NCBI GenBank assembly: GCA_938017765.1
Contig: CALIJH010000024.1
Coordinates: 1-10,439 of the forward strand
Length of the DNA stretch: 10,439 bases
DNA from: an uncultured Leptotrichia sp.
Lineage (GTDB): Bacteria; Fusobacteriota; Fusobacteriia; Fusobacteriales; Leptotrichiaceae
Direction: 5' to 3'
Made by a program: the position numbers and the translations under genes. The notes below the pieces were generated by a model that searched no databases, had not been told where the DNA came from, and was given only the letters and a program-made list of their open reading frames with translations. Below are positions 1 through 6,310 of this stretch, piece after piece (position 1 is the first letter of the stretch; the number at the start of each line of letters is the position of its first letter).

Positions 1-30
1 ATAAAATTATTTATTATAGGAGGTAGAGAA

Positions 31-390
31 ATGGCTGCTTTAGTTTTTGTTACACTTATCGGATTGGCACTACTTGCAGTTTTAGGAATAATTTTCAAAG
101 AAAATAAAAATGCGGTTAAAGTAATAAAGTCTATGATGATTGTAATGGGAATAACATTTCTATTAATTTGGAGTTGGCTGATAGATGTGTATTTTACATT
201 ATCAAATAATAATTTAATAGCGGTTTATATAATGATAGCTTTAAAAATAATATTGGTAATTATTTTCTATATAAAAAAATGGATAAAGACTCCATTGGCA
301 GTATTACCGATTAAAATATTTTCGATAATAATGACGGATATTATGTTTATAATCATATTCCTAAAATATGGAATAGAAGGGATATATTAA
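31..390 (+). CDS. small four-helix membrane protein, unknown function
   Basis: The product is 119 residues and almost entirely hydrophobic, with four likely membrane helices at about residues 3-22, 33-53, 61-81 and 92-113. The short linkers are Lys-rich (ENKNAVK, IKKWIKT). There is no signal peptide distinct from the first helix and no catalytic motif. The start is well supported by GGAGGT at 21-26. The next gene begins 15 bp after the stop, so the two are probably co-transcribed. The gene at 932-1306 codes for another ~120-residue four-helix protein, so the two membrane proteins flank the soluble-headed protein between them. I do not recognise a family. The gene looks real from its SD, spacing and composition; a membrane-complex role is inference. 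Confidence 0.75.
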   Translation: MAALVFVTLIGLALLAVLGIIFKENKNAVKVIKSMMIVMGITFLLIWSWLIDVYFTLSNNNLIAVYIMIALKIILVIIFYIKKWIKTPLAVLPIKIFSIIMTDIMFIIIFLKYGIEGIY

Positions 391-405
391 AAAGGAAGTA
401 AAAAA

Positions 406-894
406 ATGGCGAAATTAATTTTAAATGATACGGTTAAAAGATATGGAAAGATAGCAATAGCAAAAACGAAAACAATAAAAGTGGAACTGGATGGCAAAAA
501 AATTGAAATTCCACCTAGCTGTTCTCTGACGCTGGATACAAATCCGGGAGAACACACTTTGAGGACATATGCAAGTATACTTTCAAAAGGACCTGTAAAA
601 AAGATAAACATAGGTGAAGAAGGAGCCGAAATAGATATAATTTTTAATAGTAAAGAAGTAATAAAAACATCAATCATAGCAGGAATAATTGTAGCTTTCG
701 GATATTATATGTGTTTATATTTTTTATATAAAATATTTTGGGAATCTACAAAAGTATTATTTTATATTTATGAATTTGGAGTATTGGCAATAGCTTATGC
801 TATTCTTCAAAAAAAAGGAGCTTTTATTATTAAAATAAAAAATAATTCGGAAAAAACAGATGAAAATTTGAAAACTCTGAAAAATTCTGAATAA
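406..894 (+). CDS. PEGA-like N-terminal region with C-terminal membrane hairpin, unknown function
   Basis: The product is 162 residues. Residues 1-88 look soluble and beta-rich. The stretch KVELDGKKIEIPPS, then SLTLDTNPGEHTLRTYAS (about 25-58), resembles the 'DGk..g..P..l.l.pGeHtl.v' pattern of PEGA-like surface domains. Two membrane helices follow (about 89-112 and 117-136), then a basic tail with KIKIKNNSEKTDENLK. The N-terminal domain has no signal peptide, so its side of the membrane is uncertain; cytoplasmic is simplest. AAAGGA lies at 391-396, nine bases before the ATG. The gene sits between two small four-helix membrane-protein genes in one apparent operon. The PEGA comparison is by eye and is inference; the function is unknown. 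Confidence 0.72.
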   Translation: MAKLILNDTVKRYGKIAIAKTKTIKVELDGKKIEIPPSCSLTLDTNPGEHTLRTYASILSKGPVKKINIGEEGAEIDIIFNSKEVIKTSIIAGIIVAFGYYMCLYFLYKIFWESTKVLFYIYEFGVLAIAYAILQKKGAFIIKIKNNSEKTDENLKTLKNSE

Positions 895-931
895 ATGTAA
901 ATTAATAATTATGTTAAAGGAGTTGAGAAAA

Positions 932-1306
932 ATGCAGACAGGAACAGGGTGGATATTTTTAGCAGGTTTTACTGTGGCAGGTATGCTTATGATTCCTGAA
1001 ATAATTGTAAGTATATTTTTAATAAAAAAAAATTTTGAGAAAATAATGGTGTATACGGATATTTTTTTATCATTTTGTTCCGTAGCCATGTCCTTACTTT
1101 CAATAGCTGTATTATCAGGTGCGAAAGAATCTCCAATATTCTCATTGATTATGTTTTCAAATGTAATTTCATATGCAGTAAGAACATTTGTATTTTTAGG
1201 TAAATATGATAAAAAATTAAAAATTCTCTGTCTATTGATAACGGGAATATGGGGCAAGATAGTGTGGTTCTTACCTTTCTTTGCTTTATATTATTTAGAA
1301 GGCTGA
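932..1306 (+). CDS. small four-helix membrane protein, unknown function
   Basis: I chose the ATG at 932 over an in-frame ATG at 911. A strong SD, AAAGGAG (916-922), lies nine bases before 932 and would fall inside the coding region if 911 were used. The product is then 124 residues starting MQTGTGWIFLAG, with about four membrane helices (6-32, 39-62, 68-88, 97-121). A short polar loop (GKYDKKLK) separates the last two helices. It has the same size and topology as the first protein of the cluster, without obvious sequence identity. It probably belongs to the same operon, since the previous stop is only 37 bp upstream. No motif or family is recognised. Confidence 0.72.
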   Translation: MQTGTGWIFLAGFTVAGMLMIPEIIVSIFLIKKNFEKIMVYTDIFLSFCSVAMSLLSIAVLSGAKESPIFSLIMFSNVISYAVRTFVFLGKYDKKLKILCLLITGIWGKIVWFLPFFALYYLEG

Positions 1307-1365
1307 AGATAAAATTAGAAATTTTTAAATGAAAATAGATAATAAAATGAAAGGAATGAGTAGAA

Positions 1366-2079
1366 ATGAGGGGAAAAATTTTTATTACAATAGGGGTACT
1401 GTTACTGATGCTAAATTTCGGAAATAACGGTTACAGCCAAACTAATAAAAAAGGTAGTCAGAAAACAGTACAGAAACAGAAAGAAGATATGGCAAAGATG
1501 ATACAGGATATGAATAATTCTGAAAGAAAATATTATGAAGAGCAACTGAAAAATCTGAGCAGAGAAGAAAGAGCGGAATTGAATAAAATTAAGGAAATAC
1601 TGGCTAAAGATAAAAAGAATCCAAAAAATCATATGAAACTTATATATTTTTATAATAAAATCCGAAATGCAGGAATGTATAAAGCGGCATTGGAAGATTT
1701 AATAAGAAATGTTCCTGATTATCCTGACGGATATTCCTATATGGCAATGAAATTAATGGGAGAAATAAAGTATAATGAAGCATTTGCGTATGCAGAAGCA
1801 GCAATAAAGGCTTATGAAAGGGCTGACATAAAAAAATATCCTGAAATAACGCCGGCAATAAAAGAAAACGGTATAGCAAACTTGTATATAATAGAGATAC
1901 TTATGTACAGTGAGTCTTCAATGGAACAGGAAGCTATAAACCTGTATTTACAGAAAAAAGATATTATAAAAAAACATAAAAGCGGAGAAGATATTTTAAA
2001 AAGATTAAGAGAAGAAAATGAGGAACTGAAATCAAAAAATCCAAAACAATATAATATAAATAAGGAAAACCTAAAGTAA
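1366..2079 (+). CDS. secreted Lys/Glu-rich TPR-like protein, paralog of the next gene
   Basis: The product is 237 residues. Residues 1-24 form a signal peptide (MRGK, then a hydrophobic IFITIGVLLLMLNF core), with likely signal peptidase I cleavage near GYS-Q (24/25). There is no lipobox Cys, so the mature protein should be periplasmic or released. Residues 35-85 are highly charged and predicted helical. Residues 87-203 look like TPR/alpha-solenoid helical pairs, including PDYPDGYSYMAMKL (117-130) and a second pair ending AINLYLQKKDIIKK (190-203). The C-terminus is again charged. GAAAGGA (1349-1355) precedes the ATG by 10 bases. The next gene shares the order PDYP...YMAM..., A(I/V)(N/D)LY(L/V)QKK(D/N)II(K/E)K, then a KQY..NK.NL ending, so the two are paralogs. 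The function is unknown; a TPR-type scaffold is inference. Confidence 0.78.
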   Translation: MRGKIFITIGVLLLMLNFGNNGYSQTNKKGSQKTVQKQKEDMAKMIQDMNNSERKYYEEQLKNLSREERAELNKIKEILAKDKKNPKNHMKLIYFYNKIRNAGMYKAALEDLIRNVPDYPDGYSYMAMKLMGEIKYNEAFAYAEAAIKAYERADIKKYPEITPAIKENGIANLYIIEILMYSESSMEQEAINLYLQKKDIIKKHKSGEDILKRLREENEELKSKNPKQYNINKENLK

Positions 2080-2142
2080 AATGATTATAAAAGAAACTGT
2101 TTCAAGGGTTTATTAATCTTATTTATGAAGGAGAAAAAAATT

Positions 2143-2922
2143 ATGAAAAAGTGGATATTAATCATAGTGATTTTATTGGCAGTAATGAGTTGCGGAGGAA
2201 AAAATACTGAAAAGACAAAGGAAGAAGCCGATCGGAAAACTGAAATAAAAGAAGGAGCAAATGAAAAAAATGTCGGTTCGGAAAAAATAAAAGAAGAAAT
2301 AAAGAAAAAATTGGAAGAAATAAGTTCAGGGAAAACAAGTGATGAAAATATATTTGGAAAATCCTCCGGTGTAGGAGATTATTCCGAGGAACAAAAATCC
2401 AAAATAAAATCTCAAATAAAAGAATTAAAAGAAAAATTGGAAAAAGACGGGAAAAATATTGATAACTATATAGCACTCTTGGATTTTTATGCTAAAGATA
2501 TGCCTGCTACGGATACCAATAGGGAAATGTATGATAGAATAATAAATTATCTAATGGAAGGATTTCCTGATTATCCGATGAGTTACTATTATATGGCAAT
2601 GTCGACATACAATAAAAATCCTGATAAATGGGCAGAGTATACTGACAGAGGAATAGAAGCTTTTGAAAATCCTGACAGCCAGAAATATAAAATTTCTGAA
2701 CAGGACAGTTATTTATGCAGATTGTATATGTTTAAGGCTGATAAATATAGAATTTCAGGAGAAATACAGAAAGCGGTAGATTTATACGTTCAGAAGAAAA
2801 ATATAATAGAAAAAAACTGTTCAGATTCGTTTATAGTAAAAAATAATCTTAAAAATGACAATGAAAAACTGAAATCATCAGACTTGAAACAATATGAAAC
2901 AAATAAGAAAAATCTGAATTAG
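2143..2922 (+). CDS. lipoprotein, TPR-like, paralog of the preceding gene
   Basis: I chose the ATG at 2143, not the in-frame ATG at 2125. AAGGAG (2128-2133) sits nine bases before 2143, and this start gives a normal lipoprotein signal MKKWILIIVILLAVMSC with lipidation at Cys17. The product is 259 residues. Residues 18-105 are a low-complexity Lys/Glu-rich stretch, probably a flexible or coiled spacer off the membrane. Residues 106-224 are helical and match the previous protein at FPDYP (141-145), YYYMAM (148-153) and AVDLYVQKKNIIEK (211-224). The ending KQYETNKKNLN also matches. The pair therefore shares a C-terminal domain but differs in anchoring. The family is not recognised. The gap to the preceding gene is 63 bp, consistent with co-transcription. 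Confidence 0.8.
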   Translation: MKKWILIIVILLAVMSCGGKNTEKTKEEADRKTEIKEGANEKNVGSEKIKEEIKKKLEEISSGKTSDENIFGKSSGVGDYSEEQKSKIKSQIKELKEKLEKDGKNIDNYIALLDFYAKDMPATDTNREMYDRIINYLMEGFPDYPMSYYYMAMSTYNKNPDKWAEYTDRGIEAFENPDSQKYKISEQDSYLCRLYMFKADKYRISGEIQKAVDLYVQKKNIIEKNCSDSFIVKNNLKNDNEKLKSSDLKQYETNKKNLN

Positions 2923-3144
2923 AATATTTTTGAGAAATAAAAAATAAAAACTCTCATTTTACTTTAATGTGAGTATGATAGAATAAAGCATAAAAAATGA
3001 AAAAATATCAGTAAAATCAGGAAAGGCAATGAAAAAAAGAATTTTGATCAGGGTATTATTCTTTCGGAATTTTATCTTTTAATTAAAAAAAATGGTACAT
3101 CTAAGCAAAATGGTAAAAAAATATTATCTATATAACAAAATAAC
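2923..3144. other. intergenic stretch before the copY promoter
   Basis: AT-rich spacer. An imperfect inverted repeat (2951-2958 with 2966-2973, seven of eight pairs) lies just after the lipoprotein gene. It has no following T-run on the + strand, so it is a poor + strand terminator; read on the minus strand it is followed by a run rich in T. The only possible coding content is a 17-codon ORF at 3029-3082. I see no clear intrinsic terminator for the upstream operon here. Confidence 0.4.
3029..3082 (+). CDS. possible 17-residue small ORF or signal-peptide remnant
   Basis: A short ORF, MKKRILIRVLFFRNFIF, with AGGA (3019-3022) six bases before the ATG. It has a positive N-terminus followed by hydrophobic residues, like the beginning of the two signal-peptide proteins upstream. 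It stops at once and no TPR-like remnant follows. It could be a tiny membrane peptide, the stump of a third paralog, or chance in AT-rich sequence. Chance is a serious possibility. Confidence 0.2.
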   Translation: MKKRILIRVLFFRNFIF

Positions 3145-3173
3145 TTGACAAAAATCGATTAATGTTGTAAACT
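3145..3173 (+). promoter_or_regulatory. predicted promoter of copY (copYA)
   Basis: A perfect -35 TTGACA (3145-3150), a 17-base spacer and TAAACT (3168-3173, four of six matches to TATAAT). Transcription would start near 3180, leaving a leader of about 150 nt before copY. It is the only good promoter upstream of copY. It overlaps two CopY-box-like sites, as expected for a copper-derepressed promoter. Confidence 0.65.
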
Positions 3174-3208
3174 ATTTATATAAATTACAAACGTAGTCGA
3201 TTTTTTTT
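3150..3208. repeat. interrupted inverted repeat ending in a T8 run, over the copY promoter
   Basis: The outer arms AAAAATCGA (3150-3158) and TCGATTTTT (3197-3205) pair perfectly over nine bases. Inner arms GTTGTAA (3164-3170) and TTACAAAC (3185-3192) pair with one bulge. A T-run (3201-3208) follows. A transcript from the copY promoter would lack the left arm. The structure could therefore form only in read-through RNA from the upstream operon, as a terminator, or act as DNA. Confidence 0.4.
3160..3195 (+). promoter_or_regulatory. candidate CopY operator pair (cop boxes)
   Basis: The CopY/CopR consensus known from Enterococcus and Lactococcus is TACANNTGTA. The site TACAAACGTA at 3186-3195 matches seven of the eight fixed positions and lies just after the predicted transcription start. 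TAATGTTGTA at 3160-3169 matches six of eight and overlaps the -10. Two boxes flanking the start is the arrangement described for Enterococcus hirae cop. Neither box is perfect, so the assignment is inference supported by context. Confidence 0.45.
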
Positions 3209-3329
3209 GTATAAAAGAATAAAAAGTATACTTACATCGGATTTATCAGTATTTAAGCACAAAAAAGGAGCGGTTAAAGGGAGTAAATTTCAAAAAAATG
3301 ACATAATATAAAAAATAATGGAGGAAAAA

Positions 3330-3806
3330 ATGGAAGAAGCTAATAACTGTCATATAACGGGAGCTGAATGGGAGATAATGAGAGTAGTGTGGGCCAACAA
3401 AGAAGTAACAAGTAAATTTGTCTCACAAATCTTGGGTGAGAAGATGAAATGGAAACATACTACAGTAAAAACCTTGTTAAATCGTCTTTTGGAAAAGAAA
3501 GTTCTCAAAAAAAAGGAGAAAGGAAACAAATATATTTACTATACGGAATATAAAGAGCAGGAAATAGCGGGACAGTATGTAATGGAAACATTTAACAGGA
3601 TTTGCAGGACAAAAGTGGGAGAGATGATAAAGGAATTGGTGGAAAACAGCGAATTAAGCCTAAATGACCTTGAAAATATTGAAAATATTGTCAGAAAAAA
3701 GAAAGAAAATGCACCCCAGAAAATAAAGTGTACCTGTTTAGAGGGACAATGTAACTGTTCGGAACACAGTCATAAAAGAAATAATGAAAATTGCTGTATA
3801 GAATAA
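3330..3806 (+). CDS. copY: CopY-type copper-responsive repressor (MecI/BlaI family)
   Basis: The product is 158 residues. I chose the ATG at 3330 over the in-frame ATG at 3318, because TGGAGG (3319-3324) is then a well-placed SD with a five-base gap, and a stop at 3309 rules out a longer ORF. Residues 9-80 form the MecI/BlaI winged helix: ITGAEWEIMRVVW, KHTTVKTLLNRLLEKKVL as the recognition region, and a wing with KEKGNKYIYYT. A dimerisation segment follows. The C-terminus carries CTCLEGQCNC (Cys 134, 136, 141 and 143), the CxCx4CxC cluster of CopY proteins, and an extra CC near the end. In characterised CopY, Zn(II) at this cluster favours DNA binding and Cu(I) releases it. It probably autoregulates and controls copA downstream. 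Confidence 0.92.
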   Translation: MEEANNCHITGAEWEIMRVVWANKEVTSKFVSQILGEKMKWKHTTVKTLLNRLLEKKVLKKKEKGNKYIYYTEYKEQEIAGQYVMETFNRICRTKVGEMIKELVENSELSLNDLENIENIVRKKKENAPQKIKCTCLEGQCNCSEHSHKRNNENCCIE

Positions 3807-3827
3807 TAGCGTTTATAACGAAAAAGG

Positions 3828-3857
3828 TAAATGAAATGACATACAGTTAATTAAAGT
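3828..3857 (+). repeat. direct repeat R1 in the copY-copA spacer
   Basis: A 30-bp unit beginning TAAATGAAATGACATACA and ending TTAAAGT. It matches R2 at 28 of 30 positions. The centre reads CATACAGTTA. Confidence 0.75.
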
Positions 3858-3860
3858 ATC

Positions 3861-3889
3861 ACTATAAGTAAAAAGTACTTTACTATAGT
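3861..3889. repeat. 11-bp bulged hairpin between R1 and R2
   Basis: ACTATA (3861-3866), a bulged A, and GTAAA (3868-3872) pair with TTTAC (3879-3883) and TATAGT (3884-3889) around the loop AAGTAC. The centre AAAGTACTTT is a perfect 10-bp palindrome. No T-run follows, so it is not a standard terminator. It could be an operator or an RNA stability element. Confidence 0.5.
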
Positions 3890-3901
3890 CTAAATAAAAA
3901 A

Positions 3902-3931
3902 TAAATGAAATGACATACAATTATTTAAAGT
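3902..3931 (+). repeat. direct repeat R2 in the copY-copA spacer
   Basis: Second 30-bp copy, starting 74 bp after R1 starts. It differs from R1 at two positions. The centre reads CATACAATTA. Confidence 0.75.
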
Positions 3932-3939
3932 GTTACCCT

Positions 3940-3959
3940 TGTAAACAAAAAGTTTGACA
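3940..3959. promoter_or_regulatory. hairpin/operator-like site overlapping a -35 (TTGACA)
   Basis: TGTAAAC (3940-3946) and GTTTgACA (3952-3959) form a bulged inverted repeat around AAAAA. The right arm contains TTGACA (3954-3959). The octamer TTGTAAAC (3939-3946) also occurs at the copY promoter (3165-3172). The nearest perfect TATAAT (3981-3986, inside R3) is 21 bases from TTGACA, too far for a normal sigma-70 promoter unless distorted or activated. This is a candidate regulated internal promoter of copA, with low certainty. Confidence 0.3.
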
Positions 3960-3966
3960 CGAATTG

Positions 3967-4001
3967 TAAATGAAATAACATATAATTATTGAAATTAAAG
4001 T
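3967..4001 (+). repeat. direct repeat R3 in the copY-copA spacer
   Basis: Third copy, starting 65 bp after R2 starts. Its first 24 bases match R2 with two differences, then five extra bases (GAAAT) precede the shared TTAAAGT end. It contains TATAAT where R2 has TACAAT and R1 has TACAGT. Confidence 0.65.
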
Positions 4002-4068
4002 CAGGACAATATTAACAAGACAGTATTAAATATTATAAAAAAACTTGAAAAAGGAGTGTAAATAAAAT

Positions 4069-6303
4069 ATGAAAAACAGTATTTATAATGTTACAGGAAT
4101 GAGTTGTGCTTCATGTGCAAGAGCAGTCGAAAATGCCCTTAATAAAAATGAGAATGTAAAAGCGAGCGTAAATTTTGCTACTGAAAAAGTCAATGTGGAG
4201 TATGACGAAAAAAAATATAATTTTGATAAAATAAAAAAAATAGTCGAAAGTGCCGGATACGGACTTATGGAAACATTAAGCGAAGAGCAGAAAATACAGA
4301 TGTATGAGGATAAAATAAAAAGTTTGAAAAATAAACTTATTTTATCGGTTATATTTGCTATCCCATTATTGTATATTTCTATGGGACATATGATGGGAAT
4401 ACATCTTCCCGATATTTTAAATCCTAAGAAAAACGCTGTGATTTATTCTATAGTCCAGTTATTGCTTACATTGCCGATAATATATGCCGGAAGAGACTTT
4501 TTTATTCACGGTTTTAAAAATCTTGCAAGAAAATCACCGACTATGGATTCGTTAATAGCAATGGGAGCTTCTGCGGCAATACTTTATAGCCTGTATGCCA
4601 CATATATGACTATGACTGTAGACCCTGAATATCATATGAATTTATATTATGAATCGGCGGGAACGATTATAACATTGATTTTACTCGGAAAGCTTCTCGA
4701 AGCAAGGACAAAGGGTCAGACTTCCTCAGCGATAAAAAAACTGATAGGATTGCAGCCGAAAAAAGCAAAAATTATTGAAAACGGTGTAGAAAAAGAAATA
4801 TTAATAGAAAATATAAAAGTTGGGGATATAATAGTTGTAAAACCCGGTGAAAAAATAGCGGTAGACGGTAAGATAACAAATGGGACTACTTCAGTAGATG
4901 AAGCAATGATTACAGGTGAAAGTATTCCTGTAAGTAAAAATATCGGAGATAAAGTTATCGGAGGAAGTATAAATAAAAATGGAAGTATACAATTTCAAGC
5001 TACGGAAATAGGAAAAGATACTGTACTTTCACAGATAATAAAATTAGTTGAGGAAGCACAAGGGTCAAAAGCTCCGATTTCAAGAATGGCTGATATTGTA
5101 GCGGGATATTTTGTACCTGTTGTAATTATTATCGCAGTTATTACAGGGATAATATGGTTTATAAGCGGTTCGGGACTCACAGCCGCACTGACATTTTTTA
5201 TATCAGTTCTCGTGATTGCATGTCCGTGTGCCTTGGGTCTTGCAACACCTACATCAATAATGGTAGGAACAGGAAAAGGAGCTGAAAACGGTATTCTTAT
5301 AAAAAGCGGTGAGGCTCTGGAGACAGCTCACAAAATCAAGACAGTTGTACTCGACAAGACAGGAACTATAACAAAAGGAAAACCTGTACTTACAGATTTA
5401 AAAATATACGGAAATCACGATAAAAATGAGATTTTACAGCTGGCTGCGAGTGCGGAAAATAATTCGGAACATCCGTTAGCCGAAGCTATAGTAAATGGTG
5501 CCAAAGAAAAAAATATTGAATTTAAGAAATATGATAAATTCAGAGCGATGCCCGGATACGGAATAAGGGCGGATATCGACGGAAAAGAAGTACAGATAGG
5601 AAATTATAAATTAATGGCTTCAAAAAATATAAGTACGGATATAGCTGAAAAAGATTACGAAATATTTTCAAACGAAGGGAAAACTCCTATGTATATATCA
5701 GTGAATAATGAACTTGTGGGATTGATAGCTGTGGCGGATGTAGTAAAAGAAACAAGCAGGGAAGCCATAGAAAAAATACATAGATTGGGATTAAAAGTAA
5801 TAATGCTGACCGGAGATAATGAAAAGACGGCAAAATATATAGCAAAAGAAGTAGGAATAGATAAAGTGATTGCTGAAATACTTCCATTTCAGAAGTCCGA
5901 AGAAATCAAAAAACTTCAGGAGCAGGGGGAATTTGTAGCAATGGTCGGCGACGGGATAAACGATTCGCCGGCACTGGCACAGGCAAATGTAGGGATTGCA
6001 ATAGGAAGTGGAACAGATGTGGCAATAGAGTCGGCTGATATAGTGTTAATCAGAAATGATTTGAATGATGTGGCAGGTGCAATAGCATTGAGTAAAGCAA
6101 CAATTACAAATATTAAGGAAAACCTGTTCTGGGCATTTTTCTACAATGTAATAGGTATACCTTTTGCAGCGGGAATATTTTTCGCATTTTTCAACGGACC
6201 TAAACTTGACCCGATGATAGCAGCATTTGCAATGTCGCTAAGCTCGGTATCAGTATTGTTGAATGCTTTAAGATTAAAATTTTTTAAAGTAAAAAATCTG
6301 TAA
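4069..6303 (+). CDS. copA: copper-translocating P1B-type ATPase
   Basis: The product is 744 residues, an inner-membrane ATPase expected to export Cu(I). In order: one N-terminal heavy-metal-associated domain with GMSCASC (Cys13 and Cys16); membrane helices from about residue 90; the actuator domain with TGE (282-284); the CPC ion-binding motif (385-387) in ACPCALGLATPTS; the phosphorylation site DKTGT (Asp429); the SEHP motif (His468-Pro469); the GDGIND hinge (627-632); and the last helices with YNVIGIP and MSLSS. All hallmark residues of a Cu+ P1B-1 ATPase are present and the length is normal for a one-HMA form. AAGGAG (4051-4056) precedes the ATG by 12 bases. copY upstream fixes the role as copper homeostasis. 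Ag+ may also be a substrate, as for the family. Confidence 0.95.
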   Translation: MKNSIYNVTGMSCASCARAVENALNKNENVKASVNFATEKVNVEYDEKKYNFDKIKKIVESAGYGLMETLSEEQKIQMYEDKIKSLKNKLILSVIFAIPLLYISMGHMMGIHLPDILNPKKNAVIYSIVQLLLTLPIIYAGRDFFIHGFKNLARKSPTMDSLIAMGASAAILYSLYATYMTMTVDPEYHMNLYYESAGTIITLILLGKLLEARTKGQTSSAIKKLIGLQPKKAKIIENGVEKEILIENIKVGDIIVVKPGEKIAVDGKITNGTTSVDEAMITGESIPVSKNIGDKVIGGSINKNGSIQFQATEIGKDTVLSQIIKLVEEAQGSKAPISRMADIVAGYFVPVVIIIAVITGIIWFISGSGLTAALTFFISVLVIACPCALGLATPTSIMVGTGKGAENGILIKSGEALETAHKIKTVVLDKTGTITKGKPVLTDLKIYGNHDKNEILQLAASAENNSEHPLAEAIVNGAKEKNIEFKKYDKFRAMPGYGIRADIDGKEVQIGNYKLMASKNISTDIAEKDYEIFSNEGKTPMYISVNNELVGLIAVADVVKETSREAIEKIHRLGLKVIMLTGDNEKTAKYIAKEVGIDKVIAEILPFQKSEEIKKLQEQGEFVAMVGDGINDSPALAQANVGIAIGSGTDVAIESADIVLIRNDLNDVAGAIALSKATITNIKENLFWAFFYNVIGIPFAAGIFFAFFNGPKLDPMIAAFAMSLSSVSVLLNALRLKFFKVKNL

Positions 6304-6310
6304 AAAAAAT

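Larger units (their letters stand above)
3807..4068. other. copY-copA spacer with repeats and hairpins
   Basis: This 262-bp non-coding gap is unusually long for a two-gene cop operon. It holds three direct repeats of a ~30-bp unit, an 11-bp bulged hairpin between repeats 1 and 2, a smaller hairpin overlapping TTGACA between repeats 2 and 3, and the copA SD. No ORF of note is present. A second promoter or a post-transcriptional control of copA is possible. Confidence 0.6.

Noticed and set aside
911..931. ATG at 911 as the start of the third membrane-protein gene
   Set aside because: The strong SD AAAGGAG at 916-922 lies downstream of it and is ideally spaced for the ATG at 932.
387..1257. Minus-strand ORFs opposite the membrane-protein genes (387-677 and 757-1257)
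   Set aside because: They are shadows of AT-rich + strand genes: they overlap better-supported genes that have SD sites, and show only low-complexity hydrophobic sequence with no motif.
2093..2103. GAAACTGTTTC palindrome between the two paralog genes
   Set aside because: A one-base loop cannot form an RNA hairpin, no promoter lies next to it, and short palindromes are expected by chance.
2125..2142. ATG at 2125 as the start of the lipoprotein gene
   Set aside because: The SD AAGGAG (2128-2133) overlaps it and serves the ATG at 2143, which also gives a standard lipoprotein signal length.
2951..2973. Inverted repeat after the lipoprotein gene as its terminator
   Set aside because: Short stem with a mismatch and no T-run on the + strand.
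3828..4001. Repeats in the copY-copA spacer as a CRISPR array
   Set aside because: Only three copies with unequal units, spacers containing hairpins, and no cas gene; their position inside a copper operon suggests regulation or repeat decay.
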